A DNA stretch of 64,000 nt from Chitinophagaceae bacterium (GCA_947454155.1 CANGIT010000014.1:1-64000), one strand, 5' to 3'. Positions 17,896 through 26,315 are shown, numbered from the stretch's first letter. Numbers and translations are program-made. Notes: a model not told the origin generated them from the letters alone.

Positions 17896-18088
17896 CTACG
17901 TGAAAGAGGAAAGAAACAAAAAAGGAATTACTCAGCAAGAGTTGGCTGATTTACTGAATGTATCGCGTCAAACTATCTTTTCAATTGAAACAGGCAAATA
18001 TGTCCCCTCTACCATACTTGCTTTAAAAATTGCAGAAATTTTCGGCAAGTATGTTGAGGATATTTTTAATTTGGAAAAAGGAGATTAG
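17888..18088 (+). CDS. Small XRE family transcriptional regulator
   Basis: A 66-residue protein that is almost entirely one helix-turn-helix domain: RNKKGITQQELADLLNVSRQTIFSIETGKYVPS near 9-41, then LALKIAEIFGKYVEDIF. It is of the YozG-like single-domain type. Its ATG lies inside the end of the membrane protein gene (8-base overlap), which implies translational coupling. Targets are unknown; autoregulation of the shared promoter is plausible. Confidence 0.85.
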   Translation: MINYVKEERNKKGITQQELADLLNVSRQTIFSIETGKYVPSTILALKIAEIFGKYVEDIFNLEKGD

Positions 18089-18099
18089 GATAATTGATT

Positions 18100-18296
18100 G
18101 TATTTGTTGTTTGTGGTTTGTGGTTTGTTGTTTGGTCGCTTCGCTAGTTTAGTAGGTTTAGTACGTTTGGTAAGTTGAGTAATTTTGATAACAAAGATTC
18201 TTCAACCGCTCTCACACATTTTGAATCCTCAATACCTTAAACATCAAACCTACGAAACCCTCAAAACCTACCAAACCCTCACAACAGGCAGGCATT
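18100..18296. repeat. Composite 7-bp/9-bp repeat element, copy A
   Basis: In order: a 7-base tract (TTTGTTG, TTTGTGG, TTTGTGG, TTTGTTG), TTCGCT, a 9-base tract (GTAGGTTTA, GTACGTTTG, GTAAGTTGA), a core containing CACATTTTGAATC, and an opposite-strand 9-base tract (CATCAAACC, TACGAAACC, CTCAAAACC, TACCAAACC). The same order and core recur at 21880-22097. It fills the gap between the XRE gene and the 3' end of the GH92 gene. Confidence 0.75.
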
Positions 18297-18329
18297 GAAC
18301 CTTTTAAACTATTAAACCTTTGAAACCTT

Positions 18330-21300
18330 TTATTCCACCTCCACTTCATCCACAAAAATATGTGTATCGCCGCCGGCGCCTTCGTGCCAGGCGGGCAATT
18401 TGCCGTACTGAATGGCTTTCACTCTTATATATCTTGCCTGTTGTGAAGTACAATCCGCAACCACATTTTTCACTTGTGGCTTCAGATCTTCAATGGGGAG
18501 TAAACGATCGGCTCTGTAAACTTCTTTGTAAGTAATTCCATCTTCAGACAATTCTACAATCACAGTTTGAGGCATAACTATCCATGCACCCACATCCTGT
18601 AAAAAACCGACTTTTACATTTTTGATTGTAGTCGCCTTTTTCAAATCAATCACCGCTTCAGGGTTGCAAAGCTGGTAGCCTTGCCAGTTACCCATGCGCC
18701 AATTGGTGGTTCCGCGGATGCCATCAATCAATCCCTGTGCACCTCCTCCCTCATATTGCGGCTCAAATTTGCTGTTCAGTGTTACGCTCCAATCGTGTGT
18801 GGATTTTTTAAATTCAGCCTTCACCACTTTACTGCGATTACCCATTTGATCGATTGCAATGGCTTTAATGACAGTGGTGGTATCGATTTCAAAAGGCTGC
18901 AAATACCGGTTCATCTTCTCGTTGGGTTCTTCTCCATTGGTACTGAAATAAATCACCACCCCTTTTTGTGCACAATTCATGCTGATTGTCTTCTTCTCTC
19001 TGAATGCCATGGCACCACCCGAAATTATCGGATTGGTTACAAACGAATGATTAGCCGACTCGTTCAACAAATATTTCACTTCAAACTCCTGCCGCTTCTC
19101 TGAAGTTTTTTTCAATTGTAAGTCCTCAAGTTGTTGCAGCTTTGTGCATGCAGGCAATTGAGTAAAAGCTGAGTTGTTTTTATCAGCCGACATTTCAAAT
19201 AAAATCACCCCCCCGTTCATCAAATCTTCATGACGAATGGCCGGCGCTTTGATGGGAAACATCCCTTTCTTACCATATAAACCCATTGTGGCTTTAGAAA
19301 CATACACATGTGTACTGTCGGGATATTGCGGATGAAACTGAAAAACGCGTTGATTTTCGAGCGTTAACACTACCAACCCGAACTGCGGACTTCCAATCAT
19401 GTATTGGCCATTACCGGGTGTAACAGGATACAAACCCATGGCGCTCATCACATACCAGGCGCTCATTTGTCCGCAATCTTCATTGCCAATCAAACCATCA
19501 GGCGCATTCTTGTAAAACTCATTCATCACTTTATTGGCATAGAATTGTGTCTTCCAGGGATGACGGGTATAATTATAGAGATAGATGATATGATGACTCG
19601 GCTCGTTGCCATGCGCATACTGACCAATCAAACCGGTGATATCGCTTTGGTCGCGGCCAGTGGTTTTTTCGGGCGCATTGAACAAGTCGTCCAACTTTTT
19701 CTCCAATGAGTCAGGTCCTCCGATCATCTCGATGTAACCAGCGATATCTTGCGGAAAATAAAATGAATACTGCCAGCTGTTGGCTTCTGTAAAATGGTTG
19801 TTGACTTCACGGGGCTCAAAAGGCTCCAACCATCCACCATTTTTAACCGGACGCATGAAACCGCTTTTGGGATCAAACAGGTTTTTATACTGTTGTGCCC
19901 TTTGATAAAATTTTGCAGCAATCGAATGGTATCCCATCTTTTCCGCCATGATGGCTACGCAAAAATCGTTGTAGGCATATTCCAATGTTTTACTCACATT
20001 TTCATGATCATCCTCCACCATCACCGCTCCATGATCCATATAACCTTTCATCCCTTCATGATCCCAAAAAGAAGCCACCAACATGGCTTCCATCGCCAGC
20101 TTTTCATCAAACCCCTTGATGCCCTTCATCCAGGCATCTACAATCACCGGAATGCTGTGGTTACCGATCATACAATCGGTTTCGTTGGACGACAGTTCCC
20201 AAATAGGCAGTTGTCCGCCTTGCTGATATTGTACCAAAAAAGTTTTAAGATAATCCACCGTTCTTTTTTGATCGATGATGGTGTACAAGGGATGTGCGGC
20301 TCTGTAAGTATCCCAAAGGGAGAAAACGGAATAATAGGTAAATCCATTTGCCTGATGAATCTGATTGTCTCGCCCTCTGTATTTCCCATCCACATCCATA
20401 TTGATGTTGGGTACGATGGTGGTATGATACAAAGCAGTATAAAAAATGGCCATCTTGTTTTGATCTATAGAAGAAACCTCGATCTTATTCAATTCATCTT
20501 CCCAGCGATTTCTGGCCCAACCTTTTAAATTTTCAAAAACCCTTTGATTGGCTTCGCTGTTAAAATTATTCATGGCGCCTGCCTCGCTTACGGGCGAAAT
20601 GGCTACTCTGACTTCAATATTATCGGCTCCATCAGGAAAATGAAAAGCACATTTGATATTTTTTCCGGTATTCTCTTTTAGTTCATTTACCGGCAAGTCA
20701 TTTTGGAAAAGGGTGATGCCTGTAACTCTTTTAGAAAAATGGATGGAAAAGAAAACATACTGATCTTCGGCCCAGGCCTTGCTTCTGCGCATACCAGTGA
20801 AAGTAGAATCGTTCACACGCTTGAGTGATGAAGCCAGCACTTCATCGCGGTGCTTGAGATCGAGTAAAATGAAACGTTCATTGGGATTATTGAAATGATA
20901 CCTGTGTAAGCCCACTCGCTCCGTAGCCGTAAGTTCCACATCAATATCATCTTTATCCAAATGAACATTGTAAAATCCCGGAGAGGCTTTTTCGCGTTGG
21001 TGACTAAAGGCCGATTTATATATTCCATTATCAGGGGAAGGCCTGCCGTTTCCGGGCATCAGCAAAATATCGCCATAGTCGCTGCAACCGGTACCACTCA
21101 AATGCGTATGCGAAAAGCCATAGATGAAGGAGTCGGAATAATGATAGCCGCTGCATCCGTCCCAGCCCTCCAAACGGGTATCGGGACTCAATTGCACCAT
21201 CCCATGTGGGACCACCGCACCCGGGTAAGTATGGCCGTGTCCACCTGTGCCAATAAATGGATTGACCCAATCAATCGCTCTTTTGGAAGTGTATTGCCCC

Positions 21301-21356
21301 AATGACAACAATACAAAACAACAGGATGCGTTGAACAGCAAAAATAGCTTCTTCAT
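18330..21356 (-). CDS. GH92 family alpha-mannosidase, exported
   Basis: A 1008-residue exported glycoside hydrolase of family 92, exo-acting calcium-dependent alpha-mannosidases that trim mannose from host, fungal or algal N-glycans. A signal peptide ends near LSLGQ (about residue 20). Family segments: WVNPFIGTGGHGHTYPGAVVPHGMVQLSPDTR near 30-61, GCSGYHYSDS, FSHTHLSGTGCSDYGDI, YSVFSLWDTYRAAHPL near 334-349 and NEDCGQMSAWYVMSAMGLYPVTPG near 628-651. After the catalytic part come a chitobiase/hexosaminidase C-terminal-like domain (about 770-860) and an F5/8-type carbohydrate-binding domain (about 870-1008). No SusC/SusD pair lies nearby, so it is not in a visible polysaccharide utilisation locus. 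Confidence 0.95.
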   Translation of the reverse strand: MKKLFLLFNASCCFVLLSLGQYTSKRAIDWVNPFIGTGGHGHTYPGAVVPHGMVQLSPDTRLEGWDGCSGYHYSDSFIYGFSHTHLSGTGCSDYGDILLMPGNGRPSPDNGIYKSAFSHQREKASPGFYNVHLDKDDIDVELTATERVGLHRYHFNNPNERFILLDLKHRDEVLASSLKRVNDSTFTGMRRSKAWAEDQYVFFSIHFSKRVTGITLFQNDLPVNELKENTGKNIKCAFHFPDGADNIEVRVAISPVSEAGAMNNFNSEANQRVFENLKGWARNRWEDELNKIEVSSIDQNKMAIFYTALYHTTIVPNINMDVDGKYRGRDNQIHQANGFTYYSVFSLWDTYRAAHPLYTIIDQKRTVDYLKTFLVQYQQGGQLPIWELSSNETDCMIGNHSIPVIVDAWMKGIKGFDEKLAMEAMLVASFWDHEGMKGYMDHGAVMVEDDHENVSKTLEYAYNDFCVAIMAEKMGYHSIAAKFYQRAQQYKNLFDPKSGFMRPVKNGGWLEPFEPREVNNHFTEANSWQYSFYFPQDIAGYIEMIGGPDSLEKKLDDLFNAPEKTTGRDQSDITGLIGQYAHGNEPSHHIIYLYNYTRHPWKTQFYANKVMNEFYKNAPDGLIGNEDCGQMSAWYVMSAMGLYPVTPGNGQYMIGSPQFGLVVLTLENQRVFQFHPQYPDSTHVYVSKATMGLYGKKGMFPIKAPAIRHEDLMNGGVILFEMSADKNNSAFTQLPACTKLQQLEDLQLKKTSEKRQEFEVKYLLNESANHSFVTNPIISGGAMAFREKKTISMNCAQKGVVIYFSTNGEEPNEKMNRYLQPFEIDTTTVIKAIAIDQMGNRSKVVKAEFKKSTHDWSVTLNSKFEPQYEGGGAQGLIDGIRGTTNWRMGNWQGYQLCNPEAVIDLKKATTIKNVKVGFLQDVGAWIVMPQTVIVELSEDGITYKEVYRADRLLPIEDLKPQVKNVVADCTSQQARYIRVKAIQYGKLPAWHEGAGGDTHIFVDEVEVE

Positions 21357-21383
21357 GTGCTTTAAGATTATGCTTAAAGGTAA

Positions 21384-21413
21384 AATAAAAAAGGTCTGCC
21401 AAAGGCAGACCTT
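21384..21413 (-). terminator. Rho-independent terminator of ssb
   Basis: AAGGTCTGCC (21391-21400) and GGCAGACCTT (21404-21413) form a perfect 10-bp stem with a 3-base loop. On the minus strand the stem is followed by a T-rich run, just after the ssb stop. Confidence 0.85.
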
Positions 21414-21432
21414 GAAATAAATCGAATCAGTG

Positions 21433-21837
21433 TTAGAAAGGCACTATTTCATTTTCTGCCGCATGTGGCTGTGATGAGCCTGATGTAGTGCCAGCCGTGT
21501 TTTGTTGATTTGGATCTTGTTGATTACCACCTAGCAGCTGAAGGTTTTGTACACGCATTCTCAGTGTTGCTGAGGCTTGACCTTCTTTATTGGTATAGGC
21601 ATCTGCTTCAGGTGTTCCTTCGGCATAAACAGTTCTGCCTTTGGTAAGATACTCAGATACGTTGGTCTTTTCGTTCCAATAGGCACATTCCACCCAAGTG
21701 GTTCGTTCTTTTTGATTGCCCATGCTGTCTTTGTAACGCTCTGTATGCGCCACACTAAAGTTGATTACTTTTCGGCCGTTTACTTCTTTCACGATACAAT
21801 CTTTACCGAGATTGCCAATGATTTGTAATTTGATCAT
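21433..21837 (-). CDS. ssb: Single-stranded DNA-binding protein
   Basis: A 134-residue SSB with one OB fold (about residues 1-105): MIKLQIIGNLGKDC at the start, VINFSVAHTERYKDSMGNQKERTTWVECAYWNEK in the middle and VYAEGTPEADAYTNKEGQ near 70-87. A Gln/Asn/Thr-rich linker follows, and the tail AENEIVPF keeps the acidic, Phe-ending interaction tip. Start and length are normal. It is a single-gene unit with its own terminator, next to the LexA-like regulator gene on the same strand but separated from it by a repeat element. Confidence 0.95.
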   Translation of the reverse strand: MIKLQIIGNLGKDCIVKEVNGRKVINFSVAHTERYKDSMGNQKERTTWVECAYWNEKTNVSEYLTKGRTVYAEGTPEADAYTNKEGQASATLRMRVQNLQLLGGNQQDPNQQNTAGTTSGSSQPHAAENEIVPF

Positions 21838-21879
21838 GTTGTTTTGTTTTATGTATTATCGGTGTATCTAAAAAATGTT

Positions 21880-22097
21880 TGTTGTTTGGGGTTTGTTGTT
21901 TGGAATTTGTTCGCTTTTATTGTTTGGTAGGTTTAGAACGTTTGGTAAGTTTGGTATGTAAAGTAAGTTTGACTGCTTTGAACCTTCAAACCCTCTGCCA
22001 CATTTTGAATCTTAGCACCCTAACTTACGAAACCTACGAAACTTACCAAACCACTGCATGCAGTTACACAAATAATTAATCCTCCCAAACCTACTTT
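21880..22097. repeat. Composite 7-bp/9-bp repeat element, copy B
   Basis: Same order as copy A: TTTGTTG, TTTGGGG, TTTGTTG, TTTGGAA; then TTCGCT; then GTAGGTTTA, GAACGTTTG, GTAAGTTTG, GTATGTAAA; a core with CACATTTTGAATC; and the opposite arm ACGAAACCT, ACGAAACTT, ACCAAACCA. A further CCCAAACCTAC lies at 22084-22094. It fills the ssb/S24 regulator gap. Confidence 0.75.
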
Positions 22098-22101
22098 TCC
22101 C

Positions 22102-22866
22102 TTAATTCATCTTCTTCTTCAGCGTACTCACTTGATCGTGCAGGTTGCTGACCAGGTTGGCGAGTGAATTCACGTCCCACCTTTGCTGCGCAGCCACTTT
22201 GGCTATCACCAGCTGCGCCTGCCAGATTTCCAGAATATCTTCGACATTGATCTGGTAAGGTTGGTAAGAAGGATTGTCACTTTCCAGCGTAATTTTATTT
22301 TTGACTTTGGGGTTCTTTACGATTCTTTTGTAAACGATGCCTTCGTTTTTACTGAGCACGATGAAAGCTTGTCCGCTTTTTACATCCTCCATCGAATCAA
22401 TTTTTTCTCCCACGATGATGCTACCGCTGGGGGTTGGCAGCATACTATCGCCGATGATTTCAAAGGCCCGGTATTGTCCACCTGTAAGCATAGGCAGGGT
22501 AAAAGTGTTCAGTTCGTCGATGAACTCATTGTCGGCATAACCGGTAAGATAACCCGCAGCAGCCTTCACCGGAACAAAATGAATCACATTTCGCTCGGCT
22601 GTCATCAATTTCTGCATCCTTCTTTTTTGCAAATAGCTGCCGGCACTGCCCGCCTGCTGATGAGCAAGATCTTTCAGCAACAATTCGTCCAGAGAAAGTT
22701 TGAACATGTGCGCCACTTCTTCCAGCACCTCGAGCCTTGGTTCGGCACGCTCTTCTTCATACGCGCCCACCAGCGACCTTTTGATGTTCAGTTTGTGCGC
22801 AAACTCTTCTTGCGTCCAACCTCTTAATTTTCTGAGGTATTTTAGATTTAATCCGGCTTTTGACAT
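22102..22866 (-). CDS. XRE-type regulator with LexA-like S24 peptidase domain
   Basis: A 254-residue regulator: an N-terminal helix-turn-helix (LRKLRGWTQEEFAHKLNIKRSLVGAYEEERAEPRLEVL, about 11-48), a linker, and a LexA/CI-like S24 domain. The autocleavage parts are all visible: the Ala104-Gly105 bond in VKAAAGYL, the nucleophile Ser141 in GDSMLP and the general base Lys180 in VYKRI. A short coiled region (about 235-252) ends the protein. It probably self-cleaves on a stress signal and derepresses its targets. Two palindromes just upstream of its start suggest autoregulation. ssb lies downstream on the same strand. Confidence 0.9.
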   Translation of the reverse strand: MSKAGLNLKYLRKLRGWTQEEFAHKLNIKRSLVGAYEEERAEPRLEVLEEVAHMFKLSLDELLLKDLAHQQAGSAGSYLQKRRMQKLMTAERNVIHFVPVKAAAGYLTGYADNEFIDELNTFTLPMLTGGQYRAFEIIGDSMLPTPSGSIIVGEKIDSMEDVKSGQAFIVLSKNEGIVYKRIVKNPKVKNKITLESDNPSYQPYQINVEDILEIWQAQLVIAKVAAQQRWDVNSLANLVSNLHDQVSTLKKKMN

Positions 22867-22873
22867 GGCTTGA

Positions 22874-22910
22874 CTAATTTGATTAGCACAAACATACTAA
22901 ATATTTTAGT
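22874..22910 (-). promoter_or_regulatory. Two palindromes, candidate operators of the S24 regulator
   Basis: CTAATTTGATTAG (22874-22886) and ACTAAATATTTTAGT (22896-22910) are inverted repeats with 3-base centres, 22 bases apart centre to centre (two helical turns). They lie 8 to 44 bases before the regulator start and share the half-site CTAA. The placement fits autorepression. Confidence 0.6.
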
Positions 22911-22993
22911 TTATCAAAATTTATTTTTCCAACCCATTTTTATTCCAATTCAATATTATCCAAATTTGAATCCCATAAAACCTTTATACTGCT

Positions 22994-23001
22994 TACTTTT
23001 G
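22994..23001 (+). promoter_or_regulatory. -7 promoter box (TACTTTTG)
   Basis: TACTTTTG matches TAnnTTTG and lies 17 bases before the ATG of the next gene. A TTTG at 22965-22968 is spaced too far (25 bases) to be a good -33 element. Confidence 0.45.
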
Positions 23002-23018
23002 TTGAAAAATCAACACAT

Positions 23019-23480
23019 ATGCAAGCCATTCTTGTTATCCACAACCTCATACGCTGGGCCATTCTAGTTTTTGGCGCCTGGACTTTAATCAATGCTTTTA
23101 CAGGCCTTATCAGCAAACGTGCTTATTCTAGTGCCGACAATAAAAGCAATTTGTTTTTCATGATTTTTTGCGACATTCAGTTACTGATGGGGCTCATCTT
23201 ATTCTTCTCCAATTCCTGGTTCGATAAAATGAAAGCCGGCATGGGTGATGTGATGAAATCAACCACCGACCGCTTTTTCATTGTGGAGCATGGTTTCATG
23301 ATGATTATCGCCTGGATACTTGTGCATGTGGGCAGAACCGCGGTAAAGAAAGCCGAAGCCGACAAAAAACACAAGAAAGCGGCCATTTTCTTTGGTATCG
23401 CTTTTTTACTGATCATTGTTTCCATACCCTGGCCCAATAAAGCAGAAGTGGCCAGACCCTTATTTCGCTGGTTCAATTAA
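23019..23480 (+). CDS. Cytochrome b-like four-helix membrane protein
   Basis: A 153-residue membrane protein with four predicted helices (about 5-27, 46-66, 88-108 and 125-142). Histidines sit in helix 1 (IHNLIRW) and helix 3 (EHGFMMIIAWILVHVGR), an arrangement that could bind haem. Such proteins in Bacteroidota are often labelled cytochrome B, but haem binding is not proven. It is followed 12 bases later by surE on the same strand, probably one operon. Its start is the ATG at 23019. Confidence 0.7.
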   Translation: MQAILVIHNLIRWAILVFGAWTLINAFTGLISKRAYSSADNKSNLFFMIFCDIQLLMGLILFFSNSWFDKMKAGMGDVMKSTTDRFFIVEHGFMMIIAWILVHVGRTAVKKAEADKKHKKAAIFFGIAFLLIIVSIPWPNKAEVARPLFRWFN

Positions 23481-23491
23481 TCAAACTCATT

Positions 23492-24280
23492 ATGGCAAAA
23501 AGTAAAAAATCCGAACCCATCATTCTGATCACTAATGACGACGACATCACCTCTCCCGGTATCAGAAGCCTGGTGGAAGCAGTAAAAGGACTGGGGAAAG
23601 TTGTAGTGGTGGCACCCGACAAACCACAAAGCGGAATGGGACATGCCATCACCATCGGCTCCCCCCTTCGCATGAATAAAGTGAATTTATTCGGCGAGAT
23701 TGAAGCCTGGCAAACCTCCGGTACTCCTGTGGACTGCGTGAAGCTGGCCGTAGATAAGATCCTTCATCGTAAACCCGATATTTGTTTGAGTGGCATCAAC
23801 CATGGCGCCAACCATTCTATTAACGTCATCTACAGCGGTACCATGTCTGCCGCCATGGAAGCTTCTATTGAAGGCATACCCAGCATTGGATTTTCTTTGT
23901 TGGATTACCGTTACGAAGCCGATATGGAACCTGCAAGGAAAATTGTACACAAAATTGTTTCAAAAATCATGTCGCAACCCGTCATGGATAAACATTTGCT
24001 TTTGAATGTCAACATTCCTTCAGTACCTTATAAAGAAATCAAAGGAATCAAAGTATGCAAACAGGCATATGCCAAATACGATGAGTCTTTTGACGAACGC
24101 ATAGATCCTCAGGGTAAAAGATACTTCTGGCTGACAGGCGAATTCAAAAACTTCGACAAAGGAAAAGACACCGATGTATGGGCCTTGCAAAACAATTATG
24201 TGAGTGTGGTACCTGTGCAGTTTGATTTAACGAACTATACGTTAAAAAAGCAATTAGAAAAATCAAAACTCTTCAAATGA
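23492..24280 (+). CDS. surE: 5'/3'-nucleotidase SurE
   Basis: A 262-residue SurE, a divalent-metal nucleoside monophosphate phosphatase linked to stationary-phase survival. The metal aspartate pair lies in LITNDDDITSPGI near residues 12-24. SGMGHAITIGSPLRM near 47-61 and CLSGINHGANHSINVIYSGTMSAAMEA near 97-123 are the other active-site segments. It overlaps the next small gene by 4 bases (ATGA), so they are translationally coupled. Confidence 0.95.
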   Translation: MAKSKKSEPIILITNDDDITSPGIRSLVEAVKGLGKVVVVAPDKPQSGMGHAITIGSPLRMNKVNLFGEIEAWQTSGTPVDCVKLAVDKILHRKPDICLSGINHGANHSINVIYSGTMSAAMEASIEGIPSIGFSLLDYRYEADMEPARKIVHKIVSKIMSQPVMDKHLLLNVNIPSVPYKEIKGIKVCKQAYAKYDESFDERIDPQGKRYFWLTGEFKNFDKGKDTDVWALQNNYVSVVPVQFDLTNYTLKKQLEKSKLFK

Positions 24281-24582
24281 AATTATTAAAAGATAATTTG
24301 AAAATGGGAATTGTGTTGGGCTTTATTGCACCTGTAATGGGTATGCTAGCTTTCAAAATGTATAATTTTCCAACCACACCAATTGGTACTTTCTTCAATG
24401 ACATGTTTTTGGACTCCACATACAGACCATTACTTTCCAGTTTTCTGACCATATCCCTACTGGTGAATGCGCTTGTCTTTACCATATTTATTCAATTTGA
24501 AAAAGATAAAACAGCCAAGGGAGTCTTTATTACTACAGCTATTTATGGGTTCATCATTTTGCTTATCAAAACATTTGCCTAA
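24277..24582 (+). CDS. Small membrane protein downstream of surE
   Basis: A 101-residue protein with three hydrophobic segments (about 10-28, 51-72 and 82-99). Its ATG overlaps the surE stop. I recognise no family and no catalytic motif. In related Bacteroidota a small membrane gene often lies between surE and lpxB; here lpxB is at 47.4 kb instead, so this part of the order is broken. Function unknown. Confidence 0.65.
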   Translation: MKLLKDNLKMGIVLGFIAPVMGMLAFKMYNFPTTPIGTFFNDMFLDSTYRPLLSSFLTISLLVNALVFTIFIQFEKDKTAKGVFITTAIYGFIILLIKTFA

Positions 24583-24747
24583 GAGATTCAAACAAGAGAA
24601 TGATAAGAGAGGCTACTGAAATCGTTTAACGAAAATTTTCAGATTAATTGGCGATAGGTTAACACCGAAAAGAGATTTCATCACGTAGGTTTGTAATGGA
24701 AATAAAGCTTTTAAGAATTTCTCATAAGCAGTTAGTTTTGGTAAACC

Positions 24748-24778
24748 GGAGCCCTTATTCTTAGGGGCTCCTTTTTTA
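24748..24778 (+). terminator. Rho-independent terminator after the surE operon
   Basis: GGAGCCC (24748-24754) pairs with GGGCTCC (24765-24771), followed by six T. The preceding 165 bases (24583-24747) hold no ORF; a TAGGTTTG box at about 24690 could start a short RNA that ends at this hairpin. Confidence 0.8.
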
Positions 24779-25744
24779 TTCGCCTAACTGAAACATGCCA
24801 TCCACAAAATCCTGTTTATCGAACACCAGCAAGTCGGTGGCTTTTTCTCCCACCCCAATAAACTTTACAGGGATATTGAATTGGTCTGCTATGGCCAGCA
24901 CCACACCCCCCTTTGCCGTGCCATCGAGTTTGGTGATGGCCAAAGCTGAGACTTCTGTAGCTGCTGTAAAATGCCTGGCCTGCTCCAAAGCATTTTGACC
25001 GGTACTGCCATCCAATACCAACAATACTTCATGAGGTGCATCCGGTATCACCTTCTGTATCACTCTTTTAATCTTAGATAGCTCATCCATTAAATGCGCT
25101 TTGTTATGCAATCTTCCTGCAGTATCAATGAGAATAACATCCGAATTCCTGGCCACACCACTCAACACCGTATCATAAGCTACGGAAGCCGGATCGCTAC
25201 CCATCTCCTTTTTCACAATCGGCACATTAGCTCTTTCACTCCAAATGGTAAGCTGATCTACAGCAGCTGCCCTGAAAGTATCGGCAGCCCCCAATAAAAC
25301 AGATTTGCCTGCCAGCGAAAAGTTATGCGCCAACTTACCAATGGTAGTTGTTTTACCCACACCATTTACTCCCACTACCAACACCACATGTGGCTTGTGC
25401 CCTTCTGGCAATTCATAGTTACGATAAGAGGTGTCCTGTGGCGCATCAACTAGCAAAGACTGAATCTCTTCTTTAATTATCCTGTTTAGTTCACTCGTAT
25501 TCAGATACTTATCCTTATATACTCTTTTTTCAATTCGGTCAATAATTTTTACCGTAGTGGCTACTCCTACATCGGCTGTTACCAACGCATGCTCAATCTC
25601 ATCCAGTACCTCACTGTCGATGTTACTCTTTCCAGCTACCGCCTTGGCAATCTTTCCCATAAAGCCCTCACGGGTCTTTTGCAGCCCTTGATCAAGCGAT
25701 TCCTTCTGCTCTTTCTTGCCGAATAACTTATCGAATAATCCCAT
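24776..25744 (-). CDS. ftsY: Signal recognition particle receptor FtsY
   Basis: A 322-residue SRP receptor GTPase that docks ribosome-SRP complexes at the membrane for co-translational insertion. NG domain motifs: GVNGVGKTTTIGKLA (G1, about 126-140), DTFRAAAVDQL, the DTAGRLHNKAHLMDEL segment (G3) and TKLDGTAKGG (G4, about 270-279). The acidic A domain is nearly absent, as is usual in Bacteroidota. I start at the ATG at 25744 (MGLFDKLFGKKEQ) rather than further upstream. A hairpin terminator lies between it and the DUF4295 gene. Confidence 0.96.
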   Translation of the reverse strand: MGLFDKLFGKKEQKESLDQGLQKTREGFMGKIAKAVAGKSNIDSEVLDEIEHALVTADVGVATTVKIIDRIEKRVYKDKYLNTSELNRIIKEEIQSLLVDAPQDTSYRNYELPEGHKPHVVLVVGVNGVGKTTTIGKLAHNFSLAGKSVLLGAADTFRAAAVDQLTIWSERANVPIVKKEMGSDPASVAYDTVLSGVARNSDVILIDTAGRLHNKAHLMDELSKIKRVIQKVIPDAPHEVLLVLDGSTGQNALEQARHFTAATEVSALAITKLDGTAKGGVVLAIADQFNIPVKFIGVGEKATDLLVFDKQDFVDGMFQLGE

Positions 25745-25817
25745 GGTAATAAATAATTCAAAAGTCAAAAATTAAAAGCCTGCCCCATAAATTTGAAGAC
25801 GCTTTTTTACTTATTAA

Positions 25818-25856
25818 ACAAAACAAATAAAGCCATTCTAAAACAGAACGGCTTTA
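25818..25856 (-). terminator. Terminator after the L28-L33-DUF4295 genes
   Basis: TAAAGCC.TTCT (25828-25839) pairs with AGAA.GGCTTTA (25845-25856) with one mismatch. On the minus strand a T-rich stretch follows. Confidence 0.65.
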
Positions 25857-25877
25857 TAAAATTAGTTATTGTCGCAA

Positions 25878-26048
25878 TTACTTGCTCAGGTGTTCCTGAA
25901 TCTTATCCTTGTGAACCATTGCTTCTTTAAAGGTATAAGCACCAGTCTTTGGACTGCGTACGGTACGAATAACTTTAGTCCAGTTTTTTGCCTCTGCGGC
26001 TGCTTTCTGGTCCTTGGTCTTAATCGCGGTTTTAGCTGCTTTTGCCAT
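25878..26048 (-). CDS. DUF4295 protein, probable Bacteroidota-specific ribosomal protein
   Basis: A 56-residue basic protein that reads MAKAAKTAIK at the start and then contains NWTKVIRTVRSPKTGAYTF, the hallmark of DUF4295. As I recall, a structure of a Flavobacterium ribosome assigned this family as an additional large-subunit protein (bL38). Its place directly after the L28 and L33 genes fits that role. The start is the ATG at 26048. It is lysine-rich and has no cysteine. Confidence 0.88.
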   Translation of the reverse strand: MAKAAKTAIKTKDQKAAAEAKNWTKVIRTVRSPKTGAYTFKEAMVHKDKIQEHLSK

Positions 26049-26107
26049 TTTTCCTATTTTAAACCGATAGTTTTATAAATTAACTATCGAAAATTAATAA
26101 ACTTTAA

Positions 26108-26290
26108 TTACTTGATTTCTTTATGTACAGTCACTTTCTTCAAAATGGGATTGTACTTTTTCAATTCCATACGCTCAGGCGTATTTTTTTTGTTTTTGGT
26201 AGTGATATAACGGCTTGTTCCGGCCTGACCACTGGTCTTATGCTCGGTACATTCCAAAATCACCTGAACCCTGTTACCTTTCTTTGCCAT
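26108..26290 (-). CDS. rpmG: 50S ribosomal protein L33
   Basis: A 60-residue bL33. The core [38 protein letters not shown] is typical. Only one cysteine is present, so this is the zinc-free form. It lies 25 bases after rpmB and before the DUF4295 gene. Confidence 0.96.
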   Translation of the reverse strand: MAKKGNRVQVILECTEHKTSGQAGTSRYITTKNKKNTPERMELKKYNPILKKVTVHKEIK

Positions 26291-26315
26291 TGTTATAAAA
26301 TTTTAAAAGCGCTGA

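Noticed and set aside
19794..20528. 244-residue plus-strand ORF inside the GH92 gene
   Set aside because: Antisense to a clear GH92 catalytic domain; no family features.
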